Shown one piece after another: positions 14,237 to 19,998 of a stretch of DNA of 19,998 nt. Both the position numbers and the translations under genes were made by a program. Within the stretch, counting starts at the first letter, position 1; each line of letters starts with the position of its first letter. The notes below the pieces were generated by a model. It made no database searches, was not told the origin of the DNA, and saw nothing but the letters and a program-made list of their open reading frames with translations. Source of the DNA: Bdellovibrio sp. (GTDB lineage Bacteria; Bdellovibrionota; Bdellovibrionia; Bdellovibrionales; Bdellovibrionaceae); NCBI GenBank assembly GCA_003176075.1, contig PSRN01000093.1:1-19998 (forward strand). The letters run 5' to 3'.

Positions 14237-16381
14237 GGTGGGAAACCCGCGGGCCTGCAAAAGCGCAAAGACCTTCGCGTGCCGACCGCGAAACTTGCGG
14301 TAGGCTTGGGCCGGATCTTCCGTGTTGCCAACGGAAAAAACATATTTTCGCAGTTTCTCCGCGACCTCGGGACTGTAAGGATTACCGGTTTCTTCAAAGG
14401 CCGCGAAGGCGTCGAAATCAAGCACTTGCGCCCAAAGGTAGCCGTAGTATCCGGCGGCATATTCCTCGTCTGAAAAGAGATGGCTAAACTGCGGGATCCG
14501 GTGCCTCATCACCACTTCCGCGGGCATGCCGAGTTCCTGCAAAGTGGTTTTTTCAAAAGTCTTGGGGTCCAATTTCCCGTCGCTCAAGTGAAGCTTCATG
14601 TCGACAATGGCCGAAGCCAGGTACTCAACAGTGGTGAAACCTTGATTGAACACCTTGCTGCGCTTGAGTTTCTCCACCAACTCTTTGGGCAGAGACCGTC
14701 CCCGGGAGTCCACCAGTCGTTGAAAGACCTCCGTCGTGGTCACATAATTTTCAAAAAACTGCGACGGGAATTCAACGAAATCCCTGGCCACCAGGGTGCC
14801 TGAAAGAGAAGGGTACGTCACCTCCGAACTCAATCCATGAAGCGCGTGACCGAATTCATGGAACATGGTTACGGCGTCGTCCCAGGAGAGAAGGACCGGT
14901 TCCCCCGGCTTGGTTTTCATGAAATTGGAGTTGTTGGAGACCAGCGTGATCTGAGGATGGTCGTTGAGTCTTCTTTGCTCCCGATAGGCTGTCATCCAAG
15001 CGCCGGAGCGCTTGCCGGGCCGGGCGTAGGGGTCAAAGTACCAAAGTCCGACCAACTTGTTCTGCCGCAAAACCTTGTAAACGGTGACGTCCTTATGAAA
15101 GGTCTTCACATCATGGACGGGGACAAATTCGAGTCCAAAAACACGACCGGCGGCCCAAAACATGGCTTCCCGAATATGGTCCAACTGAAGATAGGGTCGA
15201 ACGGCTGCAAGATCCAGGTCGTACTTTGCTTTGCGGACCTTTTCAGAATAATAGCGGTAATCCCAAGGCTGGATCTTGAATCCCCCCTTTTCACCGTCAA
15301 CAATGGCTTGCATATCGGCCACTTCTTCCTTCACGCGGGCCACGGCCGGCCGCCAAACTTTCATCATCAAGTCCAATGCCTGCGACGGTTCTTTCGCCAT
15401 CATATCCGTCAGATGCCAATGGGCGAATGTCTGATAACCCAAAAGCTTCGATCTTTCGTGACGAAGTTCAAGAATCTCCCGAACGATCTTGTTGTTGTCA
15501 TTTTTGTTGCCTTGGTCGCCCCGTGAAATCCACATGCGAAACGCTTTTTCACGCAAGTCGCGGCGGCTTGAATACGTCAAGAAAGGTTCCATCGAGGAGC
15601 GCGTGTTGGCGATCACCCATTGATTCTTGAGGTGGCGCCGCTGGGCCTCCTCCGCCGCCGCTTCGACCAGCGATGGGGGCAAACCAGCCAGGTCCTTCTT
15701 GTGCTTCAAGACCAGAAAATCATTTTCTTCATCGGCCAAGAGATTTTGACTGAACAAAGTGGTCAGTTGGGCGAGCTTCTGATTGATTTCAGCCACTCTT
15801 TTCTTCTGCTCCCCCGAGAGTCTTGCCCCGTGCAGCTCGAAATGGGTCAGGTGGTACCAAACCAAACGCTGCTGCTCGGGGGTGAGGTTCTTCTTGGCTT
15901 CGCTGGCGTCGACGTCCTTGATTCGTTGATAAAGCGCCTTGTTTTGGATGACTTCGTCGTCCAGGGCGGCCAGTTTTGGCGCGAATTCTTTTTCAATCTC
16001 GCGAAATTCGGGACTGCTGAGATTACTCCCCCAAACGCCGTAAACGGCGTCGACCCGCGATAAGGTTTCCCCCGATTTTTCATACTTCAGAATGGTGTTT
16101 TCAAAAGTGGCCGGCTCCGTCTGGCGCGTGATCGCTTCGATCTCGGCTCGGTGCTGGGCCATCGCTTCCTCGAGGGCCGGCCTGAAATCCGTGACCTTGA
16201 CTTGATCAAAAGGCGGGACCCCGTCATAGGGGCCAGTCCATTCAAGCAACAGCGGATTTTTAGTCTGCGGTTTCTCTTGCGTCATGGTGGTATTTCCTTG
16301 GGCTAAGCCCCCCTGCAGTGGAAAGCTCAATGAACAAAAAGCACAAAACAGCGCTGAGAGCTGACTCGATATCCCCCTCAT
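14174..16381 (-). CDS. dcp: M3-family zinc metallopeptidase (peptidyl-dipeptidase Dcp / oligopeptidase A type)
   Basis: A 735-residue precursor. The zinc site is HEFGHALHG (H508, E509, H512) with the third ligand E537 in DFVEFPSQFFENY. The upstream M3A features are also visible (WYFDPYARPGKRSGAW), and the N-terminal helical domain begins LLLEWTGPYDGVPPFDQVKV. It would cut dipeptides or short oligopeptides. The N-terminus (LSALFCAFCSLSFPLQGGLAQG) is signal-peptide- or lipoprotein-like, so the product is probably exported as in Dcp-like proteins. An internal ATG at 16285 with AAGGAAA upstream could give a cytosolic form. The C-terminal Gly/Asp/Ala tail comes from a tandem repeat shared with the convergent gene. 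The gene symbol is by family resemblance. Confidence 0.9.
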   Translation of the reverse strand: MRGISSQLSALFCAFCSLSFPLQGGLAQGNTTMTQEKPQTKNPLLLEWTGPYDGVPPFDQVKVTDFRPALEEAMAQHRAEIEAITRQTEPATFENTILKYEKSGETLSRVDAVYGVWGSNLSSPEFREIEKEFAPKLAALDDEVIQNKALYQRIKDVDASEAKKNLTPEQQRLVWYHLTHFELHGARLSGEQKKRVAEINQKLAQLTTLFSQNLLADEENDFLVLKHKKDLAGLPPSLVEAAAEEAQRRHLKNQWVIANTRSSMEPFLTYSSRRDLREKAFRMWISRGDQGNKNDNNKIVREILELRHERSKLLGYQTFAHWHLTDMMAKEPSQALDLMMKVWRPAVARVKEEVADMQAIVDGEKGGFKIQPWDYRYYSEKVRKAKYDLDLAAVRPYLQLDHIREAMFWAAGRVFGLEFVPVHDVKTFHKDVTVYKVLRQNKLVGLWYFDPYARPGKRSGAWMTAYREQRRLNDHPQITLVSNNSNFMKTKPGEPVLLSWDDAVTMFHEFGHALHGLSSEVTYPSLSGTLVARDFVEFPSQFFENYVTTTEVFQRLVDSRGRSLPKELVEKLKRSKVFNQGFTTVEYLASAIVDMKLHLSDGKLDPKTFEKTTLQELGMPAEVVMRHRIPQFSHLFSDEEYAAGYYGYLWAQVLDFDAFAAFEETGNPYSPEVAEKLRKYVFSVGNTEDPAQAYRKFRGRHAKVFALLQARGFPTSVAGQVGGAGDAGDAGNPRQ
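14183..14227. repeat. 9-bp tandem repeat in the overlap of two convergent genes
   Basis: Five units: GGGGTTTCC, GGCGTCTCC, GGCGTCTCC, GGCGCCTCC, AACCTGTCC. The two central units are identical. On the plus strand they encode SGV/SGA repeats at the end of the coiled-coil protein; on the minus strand they encode GGAGDAGDAG at the end of the M3 peptidase. Confidence 0.8.
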
Positions 16382-16562
16382 AAATTCACGCCCCCCAAAT
16401 CCAGTCTAACGTGCCCAAAAAGGACACTGTCAAAACCTTTTACGCCCCAAGGGTCCTCGCCATGCATCCGCAAGGCTGTGGCTGCGTGCCCTTCATCTGG
16501 CGGCGCGTCTCAATTCGGGACGCGGAATTGCATCATCTGAATCAACATCAGAGGAGCGCTGA
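16382..16562. other. Divergent intergenic region with hairpin around the next start codon
   Basis: A 181-base region between the M3 peptidase and the envelope operon that must hold promoters for both. No consensus promoter stands out. AATTC/GAATT arms lie near 16511-16528. TCTGAATC (16536-16543) and GATTCAGA (16565-16572) can pair with the ribosome binding site AGAGGAG and the ATG in the loop. Confidence 0.45.
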
Positions 16563-17438
16563 ATGATTCAGACGAAATCCAGGTCGCTCATATGGATGGC
16601 ATTGATCAGTTTTGCGATGGGTACCCTTGTCGGCCCCTTTATGGAGTTTAAGGCGGATGCCCGAAGCCACAAATCGCGCAAAACCCGTCGTCACCACCGA
16701 GGACATCGGCGAAAGAGCCGCCGTTTAGCTCCCGCCCAGTGTACTAGCGGCAAAAGGGTCTCCCCGTCGGTTTACTTTCTGCCAATCCAAGGGAAAAATA
16801 CGAACAACTTTTGGTCCGAAGTGAAAATGGAGGGCGCAGGGATTCGCAGCGATGGTGTCCACGTCAACTCTAAAGGCCGACCCACCCGCACGCCGGTCAA
16901 CTGCTCGACCACGACGAACTCTTCCTCGGGTCAGTGTTTGCTGTCGTATTTTTCCGTGGCCGCCGACGAGAATTATCACCACCGGGGAGATATCATCTAC
17001 ATTCCGGAATTGGCGGGAAAGCAGATTCGTTTGCCATCGGGAAAAGTCATCGAACACCCTGGCTTTTTGATCGTCCTTGATGTGGGTGGGTGGATCAAAG
17101 GACCCAACCGCTTCGATTTCTTTACCGGGACAGACAATCCCCACCGCGGCGATCAGTTTTCCCCTTTGGGTTTGGGTGACCGGCACTCCTGTCAGAATTC
17201 ATTTCAGGAGATCAAATTGGGTGCTCCAGGCTATGAGGAGGCTAAAGCGCAGATTTATGCTTTAACCGACTCGACGGTGAGTCCAAACTCTGGCAAACTG
17301 GGCCGGGGAGCAGCACTTCCGACTCCTCCCCTGCGGACTGCGGAACTGCAAAGTACGGAGCGGAATACGGAAGCGCTGACTACGGAAATCAAACCTGGCT
17401 TGTCATTTCATGAATCCGTTCAGAGAGGACTGCAATGA
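16563..17438 (+). CDS. Secreted 3D-domain protein (MltA-like active-site region) with cationic N-terminus
   Basis: A 291-residue precursor. A signal peptide or anchor (LIWMALISFAMGTLVGPFM) is followed by a very basic stretch at 35-54 (SHKSRKTRRHHRGHRRKSRR) and then a folded domain. GDIIYIPELAGKQIRLPSG (142-160) and FLIVLDVGGWIKGPNRFDFF (168-187) match the 3D (Asp-Asp-Asp) domain shared with MltA lytic transglycosylases, with D173 and D185 as candidate acidic residues. It may bind or cut peptidoglycan. The C-terminal 50 residues are low complexity. The start at 16563 has AGAGGAG upstream. Its stop overlaps the next start by 4 bases (ATGA), so the three genes are translationally coupled. Confidence 0.82.
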   Translation: MIQTKSRSLIWMALISFAMGTLVGPFMEFKADARSHKSRKTRRHHRGHRRKSRRLAPAQCTSGKRVSPSVYFLPIQGKNTNNFWSEVKMEGAGIRSDGVHVNSKGRPTRTPVNCSTTTNSSSGQCLLSYFSVAADENYHHRGDIIYIPELAGKQIRLPSGKVIEHPGFLIVLDVGGWIKGPNRFDFFTGTDNPHRGDQFSPLGLGDRHSCQNSFQEIKLGAPGYEEAKAQIYALTDSTVSPNSGKLGRGAALPTPPLRTAELQSTERNTEALTTEIKPGLSFHESVQRGLQ

Positions 17439-17953
17439 GGATACAAAAACTATTCCGCACCTTGTGGCACCAAGTCCGTGCCTTCGGCTTCCTGTCTCTG
17501 CTGGGCCCTGTCTCTTTAACTTTAACACAAGACTGCCTAGCCACTCGGCTGCCCAATTCCGCCGTGGCCTACTCCAATGTGGCCTATTCGCATGTGACCT
17601 ATATGTTAAATAGATCAGACTTTGTAACGTCAGTGCACAATCAGGCCATGGTCAATTACTTCACATTGCTGGTGCAGGACTTGCTCAATTTGCCAGTAAA
17701 TATAGGGATTGGCGAATTAGAGCGCGAACCCCATCATGAGGGTTCTAACATGCGTACTTTTATCGCGGCGATCGTCAAGAATCCCGAGATCCTGGACTCG
17801 ATCTATGATCAGGTGGATAAACTTTGCAACGCTCCCGTTAACAAGCCTGCCCGACGAGTTTGCAACGATATGGCAATCATCTACAAAAAGTGGAATATCG
17901 ACAATAAATCCGGCGAGGGCAGCGAGATCCCTGATTGGTTCCCCCACCAATGA
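17435..17953 (+). CDS. Small secreted protein of unknown function
   Basis: A 172-residue protein not recognised. The N-terminus has a basic region and hydrophobic core typical of export (FGFLSLLGPVSLTL, 17-30), with no clear cleavage site or lipobox. The mature part is mixed helical, with two Cys (C144 and C157 by rough count, in KLCNAPVNKPARRVCND) that could form a disulphide. It starts in an ATGA overlap with the 3D-domain gene and ends in an ATGA overlap with the next gene, which supports a shared envelope role. Confidence 0.78.
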   Translation: MRIQKLFRTLWHQVRAFGFLSLLGPVSLTLTQDCLATRLPNSAVAYSNVAYSHVTYMLNRSDFVTSVHNQAMVNYFTLLVQDLLNLPVNIGIGELEREPHHEGSNMRTFIAAIVKNPEILDSIYDQVDKLCNAPVNKPARRVCNDMAIIYKKWNIDNKSGEGSEIPDWFPHQ

Positions 17954-18912
17954 AAACCTCCGCCGGGCTTTTCACCAAGTGTTTCACCAAGCTTGTCAAC
18001 AGGCCTTTCACCAAGTTCATCACTCAGTTCATCACCCGGTTGATCACTCGGGTACGTCCCGTCGTCCTGTTACTGCTTTTGGCGTCGGCAGCGATCCACT
18101 ATTCCGCCTGTGACCTGAACAACAAGAAAAGACCCATTCTTTCGGGAGCCCCCCACGGAAAATCGGGCAAAAACGGTAAACCCGGTCGGCGTGGAGAACC
18201 CAATGAAAAGGAAACTGACGATACCAGCCCGAGTCTCGTAGGGACCGAACACTTTCTTTGCGAGTCCATCTACGCCTTGAGCTATGCTCATGGCGTTTTC
18301 TCGGAAACCAGCAAGGCAGCGATCTTTAAACGAACCAGGACCCTTTCCGACAGCGTCCTTTCCGAAGCGGCAAGCCTGATTGAAAAACATTTCGACCCGG
18401 GCGAACGGGTGTTTCAACTGCGCGGCGAAAATTGCCAACAGCTCACTGATTTGCTGTTTGAAATCGATCCCAAAACTAAAGAAATGGTAAAGTTTCAAAT
18501 TATTGATGCGGACAAACGGATCCTGGCTGAGGCCATCCCTCATCCTCCGGGTATCCAATGGACTTTCCACGCGGCGGGACTGTCGCGCGGGGCGGGCCCC
18601 TCCCTGGCGGCCCAAAATGCTAAAATAGTCTGTCAAATCGATTACAGCTCACGGCTGCGCTTGCGGTCTTTGCTTTGCGAAAACCTGGGCCAGAACCTGG
18701 GCACCAGCGGGCCTGAGTATTTTCAGTGGAGTAAGCTCGATTTTGTTCGTATGGGCCGCGACCCGCAAGTCATCGCCGCCGCCACGAAGTTGTCCGGCCC
18801 AGGAGATACAGCCGGAACGCCTGTCGTTTTTGAGCAGGGTCTTGACTTCCAAGCCATCACTTCGATCGACGAAGCATCCAAGAACCGGTCTCTGCCTTGC
18901 CGCAAAAAGTAG
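17950..18912 (+). CDS. Exported protein or lipoprotein with tetrapeptide and collagen-like repeats
   Basis: A 320-residue protein not recognised. Residues 8-35 are seven tetrapeptides, FTKC FTKL VNRP FTKF ITQF ITRL ITRV, encoded by 12-bp units. A hydrophobic core follows (VVLLLLLASAAIHYSAC, 38-54); C54 could be a lipidation site but the -3 residue is Tyr, so the lipobox is imperfect. Residues 70-84 read GKS GKN GKP GRR GEP, five Gly-X-Y triplets. The rest is a mixed fold with several Cys (C104 region, EHFLCESIYAL). The ATG at 17950 overlaps the previous stop as ATGA, which decides the start over a TTG at 17935. Third gene of the envelope operon. Confidence 0.8.
   Translation: MKTSAGLFTKCFTKLVNRPFTKFITQFITRLITRVRPVVLLLLLASAAIHYSACDLNNKKRPILSGAPHGKSGKNGKPGRRGEPNEKETDDTSPSLVGTEHFLCESIYALSYAHGVFSETSKAAIFKRTRTLSDSVLSEAASLIEKHFDPGERVFQLRGENCQQLTDLLFEIDPKTKEMVKFQIIDADKRILAEAIPHPPGIQWTFHAAGLSRGAGPSLAAQNAKIVCQIDYSSRLRLRSLLCENLGQNLGTSGPEYFQWSKLDFVRMGRDPQVIAAATKLSGPGDTAGTPVVFEQGLDFQAITSIDEASKNRSLPCRKK
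17971..18054 (+). repeat. Seven degenerate 12-bp tandem units
   Basis: Units begin TTCACCAAGTGT, TTCACCAAGCTT, GTCAACAGGCCT, TTCACCAAGTTC, ATCACTCAGTTC, ATCACCCGGTTG, ATCACTCGGGTA. They are in frame and encode the [FI]T[KR]x repeats at the N-terminus of the third envelope-operon protein. Confidence 0.75.
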
Positions 18913-18925
18913 GGCATTCCCTCAC

Positions 18926-18976
18926 TTGACAGGCTCATTTTAGCGATTGCTTCCCTCGTCATTCTCCGCTTTGATA
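18926..18976 (+). promoter_or_regulatory. Candidate promoter region of the peroxiredoxin gene
   Basis: A perfect -35 TTGACA lies at 18926-18931, but the sequence 17 bases later (GCTTCC) is a poor -10. A TTGATA at 18971-18976 could serve as a -10 with TTGCTT at 18947-18952 (18-base spacer). Either use is tentative; the gap of 85 bases between genes is consistent with an own promoter. Confidence 0.3.
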
Positions 18977-18997
18977 GGCGCTTAAAAGGAGAACCCT

Positions 18998-19672
18998 ATG
19001 GCGAAATCAAAAAGGAAAGCGGTCAAAAATAAAACGACAAAAAAGAAGAGGACAAATACTCAAACCAAGCTCAAAGCCAAATCCAAAGGCAAGGCGCGGG
19101 CGGAAGTGAAGGCGAAAGTGAAAGCAGAGTCGCGGGTGAAAGCGAAAACCAAGGCGAAGGCCCCGACGAGTTCCAAGAAATCCGCTCCCACCACTGAAAG
19201 CGCGCCGGCACCCAGCCTGCTCGGTCAACGAGTCACCGATTTCACTTTGCAATCAACTTCCGGCGAACCGGTCAGCCTATCAAGCCTTCGCGGCAAAAAA
19301 GTGGTGCTTTACTTTTACCCCAAGGACGCCACACCCGGCTGTACCATTGAAGGTCATGATTTCTCGAAATTGCTGCCTGAGTTTGAAAAGGAAAACACCC
19401 TGGTGTTTGGAGTTTCTCGCGACAGCCTTCCATCCCACCAAAAATTCAAAGAACAAGAGTGTTTCACTTTTGACCTTTTGAGCGACGAAGATGAAACGGC
19501 CTGTAAGATTTTTGACGTCATCAAGGAAAAGAATATGTACGGCAAAAAGGTCATCGGCATTGAACGGAGCACGTTCCTGCTCAATCCCGAAGGCGTGGTT
19601 GCCGGGGAATGGCGCAAAGTCAGTGTCGAAGGACACGCACAGGCTGTTTTGGAAAAGACGCGCTCCTTATAG
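18998..19672 (+). CDS. bcp: Bcp-type peroxiredoxin with lysine-rich histone-H1-like N-terminal tail
   Basis: A 224-residue protein in two parts. Residues 1-72 are a Lys/Ala/Thr-rich tail (KLKAKSKGKARAEVKAKVKA) like bacterial histone-H1-like proteins. Residues 73-224 are a complete peroxiredoxin of the Bcp/PrxQ group, which reduces hydroperoxides using thiols. The peroxidatic cysteine is C115 in KDATPGCTIEGHDF; the usual resolving Cys five residues on is His120, so resolution must come from C155, C169 or another thiol. R190 (ERSTFLLNPEG) is the conserved active-site Arg. AAAGGAG lies upstream of the ATG at 18998. The tail has no export signal and suggests DNA or RNA association, perhaps protecting the nucleoid (inference). 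Confidence 0.9.
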   Translation: MAKSKRKAVKNKTTKKKRTNTQTKLKAKSKGKARAEVKAKVKAESRVKAKTKAKAPTSSKKSAPTTESAPAPSLLGQRVTDFTLQSTSGEPVSLSSLRGKKVVLYFYPKDATPGCTIEGHDFSKLLPEFEKENTLVFGVSRDSLPSHQKFKEQECFTFDLLSDEDETACKIFDVIKEKNMYGKKVIGIERSTFLLNPEGVVAGEWRKVSVEGHAQAVLEKTRSL

Positions 19673-19707
19673 CGTGTCTCAGTCGGCAAGACGCGCTCCT
19701 TATAGCG
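19655..19707. repeat. 20-bp direct repeat with 33-bp period
   Basis: AAGACGCGCTCCTTATAGCG occurs at 19655-19674 and again at 19688-19707, exactly 33 bases apart. The first copy contains the stop codon and last codons of the peroxiredoxin gene; the second lies in the intergenic region. GACACGC (about 19632) and GCGTGTC (19672) form an inverted pair around the first copy. Confidence 0.8.
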
Positions 19708-19872
19708 CCAGATGGGCAATCAGGTTGGCGTTAAGCGGATGTACTCATGCCTTTTTTTGGGAGGCATCCAGGCCGTAAAACACGCGCAGGTTTCATACAT
19801 CCCTCAGGGGCCGCCGGGAAATAACTTAATTTTCTGCTCGGTCTTTTGTTGGGATCTGAGTACCTCAAAAGC

Positions 19873-19998
19873 TCAATTTATTTCTTGGCGACCCCTAAGA
19901 ATTCTGCTTTGAAGTGCCGGGAGATCACCCAGGTCATGGGAATCGCCAAAGATAAAGACCTCAGGTTTTGCACGAAAATTGTGGTTTCGCGATCCTGG
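19873..19998 (-). CDS. Possible 3' end of a minus-strand gene, cut by the window edge
   Basis: An open minus-strand frame enters at the right edge and ends in TGA at 19873-19875, giving 41 residues including FRAKPEVFIFGDSHDLGDLP and ending RGRQEIN. The composition looks protein-like (hydrophobic strand, then a helix), but the piece is short and no family was recognised. Confidence 0.4.
   Translation of the reverse strand, partial: PGSRNHNFRAKPEVFIFGDSHDLGDLPALQSRILRGRQEIN

Noticed and set aside
17461..17495. Possible degenerate copy of the palindromic repeat (CCAAGTCCGTGCC, then TTCGGC) in the signal region of the small secreted protein
   Set aside because: Only one arm end and a short block match and the centre is missing; chance similarity cannot be excluded.
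19761..19776. GCC-T7-GGGA-GGC near 19758-19770 as an intrinsic terminator
   Set aside because: The T-run lies in the loop instead of after the stem and the stem is only about 5 bp.
1..19998. tRNA genes, rRNA, CRISPR arrays, integrase or IS transposase genes
   Set aside because: None seen on either strand; no T-arm-like motifs in a cloverleaf context, no regularly spaced repeats and no transposase motifs.

Overview
The window is ordinary, densely packed bacterial chromosome: about fifteen full-length protein genes on both strands, short intergenic gaps and several overlaps. No tRNA, rRNA, CRISPR array, integrase or recognisable IS transposase was seen. The gene set (epoxyqueuosine reductase, CCA-adding-type nucleotidyltransferase, an HD-GYP protein of about 307 aa with Phe in place of the GYP tyrosine, many secreted proteins of unknown function, a peroxiredoxin with a histone-H1-like tail) points to the Bdellovibrio lineage (Bdellovibrionota) or a close delta-type predator or saprophyte. 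That assignment is inference; no marker gene in the window fixes it.

Layout. 1-3635: a minus-strand, tail-overlapping operon in transcription order CCA nucleotidyltransferase, RDD membrane protein, two-TM potassium channel with RCK domain, cyclic-nucleotide-binding protein. A ribosome binding site at the extreme left edge suggests the operon continues out of the window. 3622-4728: queG, divergent from the first operon. 4738-6231: a minus-strand helical protein ending in a FliM/CheZ-like CheY-binding peptide, divergent from a variant HD-GYP protein; both look like signalling or motility proteins. 6478-7785: an AT-richer gene for an unrecognised secreted protein, followed by about 390 bases of strongly palindromic non-coding DNA. 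8178-9370: an outer-membrane barrel and a HvfC/BufC-like protein (minus). 9617-10612: an arginase/formimidoylglutamase-family ureohydrolase (plus), sharing CTAG stop codons with a convergent secreted GH15-like glycosidase (10609-12747, minus). 13073-14236: a periplasmic coiled-coil protein. 14174-16381: a secreted M3 (Dcp-type) peptidase, convergent with and overlapping the coiled-coil gene. 16563-18912: a translationally coupled three-gene envelope operon (3D-domain protein, small secreted protein, possible lipoprotein with tetrapeptide and collagen-like repeats). 18998-19672: a Bcp-type peroxiredoxin with a lysine-rich N-terminus. The right edge may hold the 3' end of another minus-strand gene.

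The most notable pattern is a family of small palindromic repeats with conserved ends (CTGTGGAGGTGCC ... GGCACCGACTTGG). One 45-bp copy lies in frame inside queG and adds 15 residues just before the iron-sulfur cluster. A second 45-bp copy (3 mismatches) sits in the loop of a longer member of the same family upstream of the HvfC-like gene. A solo long copy lies upstream of the glycosidase gene and a half copy lies in its signal-peptide coding region. This resembles the Rickettsia palindromic elements, which also insert in frame into protein genes.
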